Shown here: positions 1-7,121 of the stretch, piece after piece
Layout: each line of letters begins with the position of its first letter
Position numbering within the stretch: position 1 is the stretch's first letter
NCBI GenBank assembly: GCA_023409795.1
Contig: JAEYQX010000153.1
Location: forward strand, 1-8,568
Direction of reading: 5' to 3'
Source of the DNA: Pseudomonadota bacterium
Lineage (GTDB): Bacteria > Pseudomonadota > Alphaproteobacteria > Caulobacterales > Caulobacteraceae
Length of the DNA stretch: 8,568 nt
Notes under the pieces: generated by a model
What the model saw: the letters and a program-made list of their open reading frames with translations, nothing else
The model's database searches: none
What the model was told of the DNA's origin: nothing
Translations under genes and position numbers: made by a program

Positions 1-1416
1 GATACGCGGATCGTCGACAACGGCACCTTCGTCAACAACGGCACGTTCGGCCCGACCCTTGGCATGAGCCGCAACGGCCTGCTCAGTGACCGGATCAAGC
101 GCCGCAAGCACGGCCTGCCGGACGAGCTGCGGATGGCCAAGCTGGAAGACCTGTCGGCCACCCGCCACAACTATATCCGCGCCGACTGGGTCAATGCCGA
201 CATCACGGTGACAACCGATGCCGACCAGACGCCGATCGCTCCGGGCTACAAGGTGTCGGACCAGGTGCGCGATGGCCGCCGCACGGCGCGGTTTGTCACC
301 GAAGCCCCGGTGCTGAACTTCTTCTCGGTGCAGTCGGCCCGCTATGACGTGGCGCGGGAGCAGCACAGGGGCGTGGAGCTGGCGGTCTATCACCACCCGG
401 CCCATGACCGGAACGTGGCGCGGATGATCACGGCGATGAAGGCCTCGCTGGACTACTACGGGACCGCCTTCAGCCCCTATCAGTTCCGCCAGGCCCGGAT
501 CATCGAGTTCCCCGGCTACTCCAGCTTCGCCCAGGCCTTTGCCAACACCATGCCCTACTCCGAGAGCATCGGCTTCATCACCGACCTGTCGAACGAGGAC
601 AAGATCGACTACGTGACCTATGTCACCGCCCACGAAGTCGGACACCAGTGGTGGGCGCACCAGGTCGTCGGTTCGGACCAGCAGGGATCGACCCTGCTGT
701 CGGAATCCCTGGCCCAGTATTCGGCCCTGATGGTGATGGAAAAGCTCTATGGTCCGGACAAGATCCGCCGCTTCCTGAAGTTCGAGCTGGACCGCTATCT
801 GACGTCCCGCAGCGGCGAGATGCTGGAAGAAATGCCCCTGATGCGGGTCGAGAACCAGCAGTACATCCACTACCAGAAGGGTGGCCTGGTCCTTTACCTG
901 CTGCGTGACCAGATCGGCGAGGAGACCGTGAACCGGGCCCTGCGCCGGGTGCTTGACCAGTATGCCTTCAAGTCCGCGCCCTATCCGCGCTCAGTTGACC
1001 TGATCGAGGCGATCCGGGCCGAGGCCCCGGCGGACAAGCAGGCCCTGATCACAGACCTGTTCGAGAAGATCACCCTGTATGACGTCAAGACCACCGACGT
1101 CAGCGCCAGGCAGCAGGCGGACGGCAAGTGGCAGGTGGCCGTCACGGTCGAGGCCCGCAAGCTGTATGCCTCCGGCAAGGGCGAGGAGACAGAGGCTCCG
1201 CTGAGCGAAAGCTTCGACGTGGGCCTGTTCAGTGCCGAGCCGGGCAAGAAGGCCTTTGACCAGAAGTCGGTGATCCTGATGGAGCGCCGGCCTCTGAAGA
1301 CGGGCACCCAGACCTTCCGCTTCGTCACCGACACCAAGCCCAGCTTTGCCGGGGTTGATCCCTACAATCGCTGGATCGACCGCAACTCGGACGACAATGT
1401 GAAGGCGGTCGGCTGA
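1..1416 (+). CDS. M1-family zinc aminopeptidase, C-terminal part (probable ABC-permease/M1 fusion), 5' partial
   Basis: The frame is open from base 1, so the gene starts upstream; the ATG at 64 is internal. The 471 visible residues hold the gluzincin zinc site: HEVGH coded at 631-645 and the third ligand Glu at 703-705 in the LSESLAQYSALM segment. A Tyr at 871-873 in HYQKGG aligns with the catalytic Tyr of M1 enzymes, and ANTMPYSESIGF sits where GAMEN lies in classical members. The zinc spacing is HExxH-x19-E rather than x18, which I recall as typical of the bacterial branch fused to ABC-2-type permeases. The early residues (FVNNGTF, then a KHGLP stretch) fit the linker of such fusions. M1 enzymes remove N-terminal residues from peptides; here the peptidase would probably be attached to a membrane permease. 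The gene ends with TGA followed by a terminator. The peptidase call is firm; the fusion is inferred because the membrane half lies outside the window. Confidence 0.88.
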   Translation, partial: DTRIVDNGTFVNNGTFGPTLGMSRNGLLSDRIKRRKHGLPDELRMAKLEDLSATRHNYIRADWVNADITVTTDADQTPIAPGYKVSDQVRDGRRTARFVTEAPVLNFFSVQSARYDVAREQHRGVELAVYHHPAHDRNVARMITAMKASLDYYGTAFSPYQFRQARIIEFPGYSSFAQAFANTMPYSESIGFITDLSNEDKIDYVTYVTAHEVGHQWWAHQVVGSDQQGSTLLSESLAQYSALMVMEKLYGPDKIRRFLKFELDRYLTSRSGEMLEEMPLMRVENQQYIHYQKGGLVLYLLRDQIGEETVNRALRRVLDQYAFKSAPYPRSVDLIEAIRAEAPADKQALITDLFEKITLYDVKTTDVSARQQADGKWQVAVTVEARKLYASGKGEETEAPLSESFDVGLFSAEPGKKAFDQKSVILMERRPLKTGTQTFRFVTDTKPSFAGVDPYNRWIDRNSDDNVKAVG

Positions 1417-1449
1417 CCCCGGGCGGTAGGGCATTCCCCTGGGTTCCAT

Positions 1450-1487
1450 GCGCTCCTCGGCCGTCGTCGGCCGGGGGGCGTTGTTTT
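1450..1487 (+). terminator. Rho-independent terminator after the M1 peptidase gene
   Basis: A stem of 13 pairs can form between 1450-1462 and 1469-1481 around the 6-base loop GTCGTC. The inner five pairs are pure G-C (CGGCC/GGCCG); the outer part includes T-G wobbles, so it is strong only in RNA made from the + strand. A T-rich run (TTGTTTT, 1481-1487) follows. It lies 34 bases after the peptidase stop codon and separates that gene from the lipoprotein gene. The strand is set by the T tract and the wobble pairs. Confidence 0.7.
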
Positions 1488-1501
1488 ACAGGGCGGTAAA
1501 A
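1484..1501. repeat. Short inverted repeat TTTTAC-N6-GTAAAA upstream of the lipoprotein gene
   Basis: Perfect 6-bp arms, TTTTAC at 1484-1489 and GTAAAA at 1496-1501, lie 18 bp before the lipoprotein ATG. The left arm overlaps the T tract of the terminator, so it may be partly fortuitous. The same GTAAAA hexamer occurs twice upstream of the response regulator gene (6116-6121 and 6138-6143), which makes a shared regulator conceivable. I see no convincing -35/-10 pair here. Confidence 0.35.
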
Positions 1502-1519
1502 AGACGGCATCCTGTGACC

Positions 1520-2019
1520 ATGACCAAACGCCTGTCCCTTGCCTTTCTTGCCATCAGCGTCCTGGGGCTGTCCGGTTGTGCCACGAGCCTAAAGCCGGAC
1601 TACAACCCGCCGGTGGGCTGGACCGGGCCGGTCAGCAGCTTTGCCCTGGTGCCCGCGGCGGCTGATGAACTGAACCAGGCGGCGGCTGTGGCGGTGCGCG
1701 CGGGCCTGACCGCCCACGGCTGGCAGGAAAGGGCCGAGGGGGCGCAGTGGCAGGTGGGTGTCAGCTATGCCGAGCGTCCGGCCGCCGTGGGACTTTATTC
1801 GGACCAGTCCTCGGCCGAGGGGGAATGGGTCCTGCCGCCGCGTCGGCCGCCCTTCTGGTCACGCGGGCGTTCCAGCTACAGCCTGCAATCATCTTGACTG
1901 ATCCCGTCCGCCAGCAGGGGCCCTTTGTCAGCCAGGCACGGGTGCTGGATCGCAAGGGGCGCGCCGATGTGGTCCTGCCTCACCTGGTCGAGGCGACGGT
2001 CGAGGGCCTGGGGCGTTAG
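1520..2019 (+). pseudogene. Small lipoprotein, DUF4136-like, broken by a -1 frameshift
   Basis: The ATG at 1520 starts a signal peptide with a lipobox: basic MTKR, a hydrophobic stretch, then LSGC at residues 17-20. Lipidation at Cys20 and an envelope location are expected. A GTG two codons upstream (1514) is an alternative start; no strong ribosome-binding site is visible. The starting frame runs to a TGA at 1895-1897, giving about 125 residues with rare codons just before the stop. Moving to the -1 frame near 1885-1891 continues as ILTDPVRQQGPFVSQARVLD and onward to a TAG at 2017-2019, giving about 166 residues. The order (an AxGLYS-like stretch, a Pro/Arg-rich segment, then a beta-like SYSL..ILTD segment) resembles the DUF4136 lipoproteins of alphaproteobacteria. 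That family call is from memory and moderate. Function is unknown. The break may be a sequencing error. The last 4 bases overlap the end of the convergent kinase gene. Confidence 0.7.
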
Positions 2020-3907
2020 TCGACGCCGTCCAGGTCGGCTTCATCCAGGCCCGGCAGGGTCAGGACAAAGACGGCCCCCGGATGCCCCGTCTCATAATGG
2101 ACCTGTCCCTTGTGGCGCTCGGCCACCGTGCGGACGAAGGCCAGGCCCAGGCCGACGCCGGACGTCTCGCCACCGCCCTGGCCAAAGGGCAGGAACAGCC
2201 GCTCCACCGCCGTCTCTGATAGGCCCGGCCCCCGGTCGCGAATCCGCACCTGGCACTTGAGCTGCCCGTCGATTTCCAGCCGGCTGACCTCGCAGTCCAG
2301 GATGCTGCCAGAGGGGCCGTATCTCAGGCCGTTTTCCAGCAGGTTGATCAGCAGGCGGCGCAGCAGGCCGGCGTCGCCCATCACCAGGCAGGCCTCGTCC
2401 GGCTCGGGGACGCGGATGGTCACACCCCGGGTCTGAGCCTGGGGGCACAGGAGATCAGCCGCCTCGATGGCGGTCTGGACCATGTCCACCACGGAGGCGT
2501 TGAAGGCCAGGGTCTCGGCGCGGGCCAGCAGGACATAGCCCTCGGCCAGGTCCAGGGTCTGGCGGGCGCAGATGGCGATGCGGCGGTCGGCGTCGGCCGT
2601 CCGCTGGCCCGCGGGCGTGTCCAGAAGCGTCAGGATCGAGACCTGGGGCGCGCGCATGTCGTGGGTCAGAAGCTGGATCGCGTGCTCGCGCTGGCGTTCG
2701 GCGGCGCGGATCCGGGTCAGGACCTGGGGCCGCTGGGCCGTCTCACGCTCAAAGACCTCAAGCTCGGCCTGCATATAGGCCGAAGCGGTGGCCAGGCGGC
2801 GCCAGCTCCACAGCGGATAGGCCACCATCAGTCCGGCCAGGGCCGGGACCGGGGCAAACCACAGGCCGCCCATCAGGAACAGCAGCGTGCTTGTCAGCAG
2901 CACCAGCCCCATCAGGATCAACCCCAGCACCATATTGCTCAGCGGACGCAGGTAGAGGAAGCCGGCCAGCAGGATCAGGAGCGGCAGCAGCGACAGGGCC
3001 AGGCGGGTGACCTGGGCAACGGGCACGGGGCCGCTGTCTTCCATCAGGGTCTGCAGCAGGCTGGCCTGGATCTCCACGCCGGGCACCAGCTGCCCCTGGG
3101 GCGAGGACGGCGTGGCGTAGCGGTCGCCCAGGCCCGCCGCCGTCGCCCCGACCAGGACGATCCGGTCACGCAGGAAATCAGTCGGCACCTCACCGCGTAT
3201 CACATCGACAAAGGAGACGGTGCGGTAATGGCCGGGGACGCGGCCATAGGCGATGGCCTGTTCTTCCAGCGCCAGCATGGCCTGGTCTTCACCGGCGGGG
3301 ACCTGGACCGCGCGAGGGGGCGAGGGGGCCAGGGACAGGACCAGGTGGGGCCAGGTCTGCGTGCCCGTCTGGACCTGCAACGGGACACGGCGGATGCTTC
3401 CGTCGCTGTCGATGCTCAGGGTCACATGGCCCAGCCCCGCCGCTGCCGTGGCAAGCCCGGAGGCCGGCAACCGGACCTCCCACGGGGCACCATTGGCACC
3501 GGGCGTGTCGATCAGGACCGGCAGATGGACATTGCCCGCAGCCTGGATCGCGCGGGCCAGGTCGCCATCGGCGGGATCGGGCTCGACAAACAGGACGTCA
3601 TAGAGGACGGCGCGCGGCTCGGCCCGGCCAGTTGCCTGACCAGTTCGGTATGACGCTCACGCGGCCAGGGCCAGCGGCCGATCTGGGCCAGGCTGCGATC
3701 GTCGATGGCCACGATCACGATCTCTTCGCTGGCTTCATTGGCCGTCAGCCGGATCAGGCTGTCATAGACCAGGAAGTCGGCGCGCTCGGCCAGGCGGCCA
3801 TTGATCATGGCAATGACCACCAGGGCGGAAAGGACGCCCACAAGCGCCCATTCCAGGACGGCGCGTCGCCCGGTCAGCCTGCGTCTGGCCAGCGCTCCGG
3901 ATGGCAT
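2016..3907 (-). pseudogene. CHASE2-domain sensor histidine kinase, interrupted by one -1 frameshift
   Basis: Read with one base restored, this is a 630-residue kinase. It has a membrane helix at about 17-36, then an extracytoplasmic CHASE2 domain whose hallmark IVIVAIDDRSLAQIGRWPWPR is at about 63-83 and whose later part includes IVLVGATAAGLGDRYATP. Three membrane helices follow at about 301-318, 326-344 and 349-366, then a short linker. The HisKA box LTHDMRAPQ has the phospho-acceptor His416 (codon 2661-2663). The HATPase has an N box LLINLLENGLRYG (Asn526), a G1 box RDRGPGL, an F box ERLFLPFG and a G2 box GVGLGLAF. The topology matches CHASE2 kinases. The frame breaks after Gly95 (GGG at 3623-3625): reading a two-base CC before GAG restores EPRAVLYDVLFVEPDP in the other frame. 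As sequenced, translation would end at 3512 inside CHASE2. The ATG at 3907 is 2 bp after the LysM/FecR stop. Its partner is probably the response regulator in the same operon. Confidence 0.85.
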
Positions 3908-3909
3908 GG

Positions 3910-5321
3910 CTATTGCCCTATGTGCAGGGTCTGCGGCTCGGACCAGGTCTCGATCAGCCGCTCATATCTCAGGCGCGAGACCTGCACCCGCCAGCCATAG
4001 ACGCCGTTCGCCAATCCGGTCAGGTTGATGTTGTCATCCTGCAGGCCCGAACGATCGACCAGGGGCGGGCCGACCGGCTGTCCCGCCTCGTCCAGGCGAT
4101 GCAGGACAAAGCGGTAGAAGGGCGGGGGGCCTGACGATCCGGCCGTGGGGGCGGCGTGCAGGGAAGGGGGCGCATCCTTGCCGGAGGTGTCTTCCCAGCG
4201 GAAACGATAGCCTCTCAGCCGCGGATCTCCCTGGGGCCGGGCGGACAGGTTGCCCAGGCTGTTGTTGACCCGGATCAGGCTGTAGACCGTGCCCTGTCCC
4301 TCGATGCCCGCCTCGGACAGGGCCGTCAGCCGCAGATAATAGAGGCCATCGCCAGGGGACCGAAGTCCAGCCGGGTCGAGCCGTCGGCGCTGTCGGTCTC
4401 GGCAAAGGCGTCGATCAGGCCGGCGTCGGTGGCCAGGCGGCCGCGATAGGCGCGGGCTCCCGGCTGCGGCACCGCATCCACCACGACCCTGGGACCGCTG
4501 AGGACGGCACCGGGGTCACGCAGGGCGGGCTCGGGCAGCAGGCCAGCGCGGGCCAGGCCCGCCGCCGTGACCGCCAGGGCCTGGTTGGCCTGGGCGATGT
4601 CGGTCGCATCACCGTCGGTCAGGCTGTTGACCGCGACCTCGCCCTCCAGGACTTCGGTTGCGGCCCGTTCGCCCTCGGCATCGACGGCGATGCGGAACTC
4701 GGTCCCGCGCACCGCCGAGACCGAAACCGGGGTGGTGACACGGAAGCCGCCGGGGACCCGGCGTCGGGTCACGTCGCTTTCCAGGCGGCCGCGCTCGACC
4801 GTCAGGCCATGGTCCAGGGCGTCGTTGATCAGATAGCGGCGCAGGCGGCTGAGCCGCACGCGGCTGTTGGACGGCACCACCATGTGGCTGTTGTCCGACA
4901 GTGTCAGGCGCACGAAGGCATTGGCCCCGGTGACGACCAGGCTGCCTTCGCCGACGGCCTGGCCCTGGCGGGGCGTGGCCAGTCCCTGGCCGGTATCGAT
5001 CTGGACAGCCCCGCGATAGCTGGTCACCACCGCCTGTTCGGGTGCCGTCTTCAACAGATTGACCGGCAGGGTCAGGGAACGCCCGACCTGCAGCCGGCGC
5101 GGGGCCTGGACCCCATTGAGCCTCTGGATGATCCGGTAGTCCGAGGGGCGGATCAGGTAGGCCGCTGCCAGGGCATAGAGGGTGTCGCCCCGCTGGACCT
5201 GATAGGTGAGGGTGGTCGGTGCCGTCGCCGCGCCGTCGCCCGCCCCGGCCTGGGCCCAGGCGGTCGAGGCCAGGCAGAGGGCTCCGGCCGCGCCGACCCA
5301 GCCTGACAGGCGCGTCCTCAT
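3910..5321 (-). pseudogene. Secreted LysM + FecR domain protein, interrupted by one -1 frameshift
   Basis: With one base restored this is a protein of about 470 residues. A signal peptide spans 1-23, with likely cleavage after AWA. A LysM domain at about 38-86 (YQVQRGDTLYALA start, LQVGRSLTLP end) would bind peptidoglycan. A FecR-type domain follows at about 97-232 with RVTTPVSVSAVRGTEFRI. Behind it lie fibronectin-III-like beta segments ending in YGWRVQVSRL and WSEPQTL. The starting frame breaks after FGPL at residue 323 and would stop at 4326. In the next frame GDGLYYLRLTALSEAGIEG and a further 125 or so residues run to a TAG at 3910-3912, and that frame is open throughout. The site, CTGGC where CTGGGC is expected (4351-4355), is a short G run. 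The start overlaps the response regulator stop by 4 bp (ATGA), implying translational coupling. The likely role is a periplasmic accessory or input protein for the CHASE2 kinase; this is inferred from gene order. Confidence 0.82.
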
Positions 5322-6061
5322 TCGGTCGGCTCTTGCAGCTGGGGCTGCGACGAGGCCTGGCCCGGGCTGGGCACGGCATTCACCCGCTCCAGCCGATAGC
5401 CATAGGAATAGATGGGCGTCAGCCGATAGCCCTGCTCCGGGCGAAGCTGCAGCTTGGAGCGCACCCGCGAGATGTGCATGTCCAGCGAGCGGCTGTTCAG
5501 GTTGGGTTCGTTGCCCCAGACGGTCTCGAGGATATAGGTCCGTGACAGGGCGCGGTGGATGTTGCGGAACAGCAGTTGGGCCAGGGCGAACTCCTTGGCC
5601 GTCATGGGGATGTCCTTGCTGGCGCGCGTGACGGTGCCCGCCCCGCTGTCGAAGATGATGTCGCCATAGACCTCGCTGCCCGAGGGCGAGAACTGGGTAT
5701 AGGCGCGCCGCATCAGGGCGCTGATCCGGGCGGCGAGGACCGCCGAGGACAGGGGCTTGGTGATATAGTCGTCGGCCCCGGCGTTCAGGCCCGCGACGAT
5801 GTCGTCGTCATCGGCCCGGCTGGTCACCAGCAGCATGGGCGGGGGCGGGCGCAGGTTGATCCGGGCCCAGGCCAGGACCTCCAGCCCCGAACGGTCCGGC
5901 AGGTTCCAGTCAACGACCAGCAGGTCGAAGGTGTCCTTGCGCAGCGCCGAAATCAGGGCCTGGGCACGGGAAAATACAACCGGACGATAGCCCATGTCTT
6001 CGACCGTCTTGGCCATGGCTTCGGACTGGACGGAATCGTCGTCAAGGACTGCAATCTTCAT
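5318..6061 (-). CDS. OmpR/PhoB-family response regulator, DNA-binding
   Basis: This is an intact 247-residue protein. The receiver domain (about 1-120) has the acidic pocket DDD at 7-9, phospho-acceptor Asp51 in VVDWNLPDRSG, switch Thr80 and invariant Lys102 in TKPL. The winged-helix effector domain spans about 131-226, with TAKEFALAQLLFRN, a recognition-helix region NSRSLDMHISRVRSKL and a C-terminal wing hairpin YSYGYRLERV. A Gln/Pro-rich tail of about 20 residues follows. Phosphorylated, it should bind tandem DNA sites and alter transcription. It is the first gene of the operon that continues into the LysM/FecR gene (4-bp overlap) and the CHASE2 kinase, its probable cognate kinase. GAGG lies 3 bases and GGAG 10 bases before the ATG. 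An 8-bp direct repeat in its own upstream region is a candidate autoregulatory site. Confidence 0.93.
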   Translation of the reverse strand: MKIAVLDDDSVQSEAMAKTVEDMGYRPVVFSRAQALISALRKDTFDLLVVDWNLPDRSGLEVLAWARINLRPPPPMLLVTSRADDDDIVAGLNAGADDYITKPLSSAVLAARISALMRRAYTQFSPSGSEVYGDIIFDSGAGTVTRASKDIPMTAKEFALAQLLFRNIHRALSRTYILETVWGNEPNLNSRSLDMHISRVRSKLQLRPEQGYRLTPIYSYGYRLERVNAVPSPGQASSQPQLQEPTE

Positions 6062-6084
6062 CTACCTCAGGCTCCAGGCGGACG

Positions 6085-6113
6085 ATTATCCTAGCGTTAC
6101 ATCTCAGGTCGAA
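6085..6113 (-). promoter_or_regulatory. Possible promoter of the response regulator operon
   Basis: On the minus strand a GATAAT -10-like box (6085-6090) is preceded at exactly 17 bp by TTCGAC (6108-6113), a weak -35. Transcription would start about 17 bases before the ATG at 6061. The weak -35 directly abuts the repeats at 6112-6145, as expected of an activator-dependent promoter. Support is by motif and spacing only. Confidence 0.35.
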
Positions 6114-6145
6114 TGGTAAAATTTGCCATTTTGGATCGTAAAATT
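6112..6145. promoter_or_regulatory. Candidate operator: 22-bp-spaced direct repeat plus a near-palindrome
   Basis: Two exact copies of AATTTTAC (minus strand), at 6116-6123 and 6138-6145, start 22 bp apart, about two helical turns, so both face the same side of the DNA. The first copy lies inside the near-palindrome AATGGTAAAATTTGCCATT (6112-6130), where eight of nine pairs match around base 6121. OmpR-family regulators usually bind direct repeats with about one- or two-turn spacing, and these sit just upstream of the possible -35 of the response regulator gene. Self-binding by that regulator is inferred. The region is clearly AT-rich against the surrounding DNA. Confidence 0.45.
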
Positions 6146-6202
6146 ATGTCAGCCTGCAAGGGCTTCGGTCGAGTGTCTTATTCGCCTGATGGGCGGTCAA
6201 GC

Positions 6203-7081
6203 TTAAAACGGCCTCAGAATCTTGCCGTTTCGCAGGCATAAAGATTCGAGCCATCGAATGACGGACTTCATCCTGGCCGTCTTGTGAATTTCGCTGTGCG
6301 CGTGCAGCCAGAAATCTCGCTCGAACAGAATCTGATCTGGCATCAACCTAACAAGACCATCGGCCATGAAGCAGGGCAGGATGCCGATGCCGCCGCCCCG
6401 GGCGATCACGTCGCGCTGGGCCCGGATGGATGAGCTGGCCAGGCGGGGCCTGAGGTTGGGCCTGATCTCGTCCAGGTAGTTCAACTCTGGCGCGTAGATC
6501 AGGTCGTCGATGTAGCCGACGAAGTCATGGCGCATCAGCTGTTCGGTGTCGGTCAGCGGGCTGTGGGCCGCTGGGTGGTCGGGGGCCGCATAGAGGGCCA
6601 GCTGGTAGGAGGTCAGGGGCTCGACCACCAGCCGGGGACTGGGCTTGGGGCTGAGGGTGATGGCCATGTCCACCTCGCGGCGGCCGGGCGACAGGAAGCC
6701 CGAGGCGGCCGCCAGTTCGACATTGAGCCCGGGGTGGGCCGCCAGCAGCTCGGGCAGGGCAGGGGCCAGGACCACGCCGCCGAACCCCTCGGCCGCGCTG
6801 ATGCGCACGGTGCCCGAGATCAGGTCCGAGCGCGCCACCATCTCGGCCGCCTCCATCGCCTGTTCGGCGGCGCGGGAGGTCTCCAGCAGCTGGGCCCCCG
6901 CCGCTGTCAGGGTCAGGCCGGCCGGCGAGCGGATGACCAGGGTGGACTTGAGCGCTGTTTCCAGCCGGGCCAGGCGTCGGCCCACGGTGGCGGCGTCGAT
7001 GCCCAGCCTCTGGCCGGCCGTGGCCAGCGAGCCGGCGCGGGCGGCGGCGATGAAGATGCGGATGTCGTCCCAGTCGAACAT
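6203..7081 (-). CDS. LysR-family transcriptional regulator, divergent from mmsA
   Basis: A 292-residue protein from the ATG at 7081. The N-terminal winged helix-turn-helix (about 1-60) reads FDWDDIRIFIAAARAGSLATA, then QRLGIDAATVGRRLARLE, matching the LysR pattern. A linker helix rich in Ala/Glu follows, then a periplasmic-binding-like effector domain (about 85-285) including GTVRISAAEGFGG, REVDMAIT and GGGIGILPCF. The frame extends upstream to a TTG at 7108, but the ATG is preferred because family members begin with an M-x-W-DD-type start at this point. No clear ribosome-binding site precedes either. It faces mmsA across 99 bp, an arrangement in which LysR proteins commonly control the divergent gene and themselves. 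The effector is unknown; a branched-chain or propionate-pathway metabolite would be a reasonable guess. The stop TAA is at 6203-6205. Confidence 0.9.
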   Translation of the reverse strand: MFDWDDIRIFIAAARAGSLATAGQRLGIDAATVGRRLARLETALKSTLVIRSPAGLTLTAAGAQLLETSRAAEQAMEAAEMVARSDLISGTVRISAAEGFGGVVLAPALPELLAAHPGLNVELAAASGFLSPGRREVDMAITLSPKPSPRLVVEPLTSYQLALYAAPDHPAAHSPLTDTEQLMRHDFVGYIDDLIYAPELNYLDEIRPNLRPRLASSSIRAQRDVIARGGGIGILPCFMADGLVRLMPDQILFERDFWLHAHSEIHKTARMKSVIRWLESLCLRNGKILRPF

Positions 7082-7117
7082 TGCGAAAATGCAGACCAAA
7101 ACCTGCAAGATTGCAAT
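7080..7117. promoter_or_regulatory. Paired LysR-type binding sites between lysR and mmsA
   Basis: Two sites of form TTGC-N5-TGCA, each fitting the T-N11-A LysR motif, lie in opposite orientation: 7081-7093 on the + strand and 7104-7116 on the - strand. Their centres are 23 bp apart. The wider 15-bp arms (7080-7094 and 7103-7117) match at 11 of 15 positions around an 8-bp spacer. The right site contains a perfect 12-bp dyad, TGCAA-GA-TTGCA (7104-7115). The left site overlaps the lysR start codon, which would allow autorepression. Binding by the neighbouring LysR protein is inferred. Confidence 0.55.
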
Positions 7118-7121
7118 GGGT

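Noticed and set aside
2645..2669. Unusual H box LTHDMRAPQ in the kinase
   Set aside because: It differs from the common HELRTPL form, but HDMRxPQ is, as I recall, usual for CHASE2-type kinases, so it is not evidence of a degenerate kinase.
2661..3653. A 330-codon + strand open frame opposite the CHASE2 kinase
   Set aside because: It is Gln/Gly/Arg-rich with no recognisable fold and is fully antisense to the clear kinase and CHASE2 coding sequence.
3512..4355. Programmed ribosomal frameshifting in the kinase or LysM/FecR gene
   Set aside because: No slippery heptamer or convincing downstream structure was seen at either site, and the three breaks lie in unrelated genes; deletions explain them more simply.
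6183..6195. Small hairpin CGCC-TGATG-GGCG after the LysR stop as a terminator
   Set aside because: The stem has only 4 bp and no T run follows in the minus-strand direction, so readthrough from lysR into the response regulator operon cannot be excluded.
7082..7108. TTG start at 7108 for the LysR gene
   Set aside because: It adds nine residues (start MQVLVCIFA) unlike the family N terminus, and it overlaps the candidate operator; the ATG at 7081 fits the LysR alignment.
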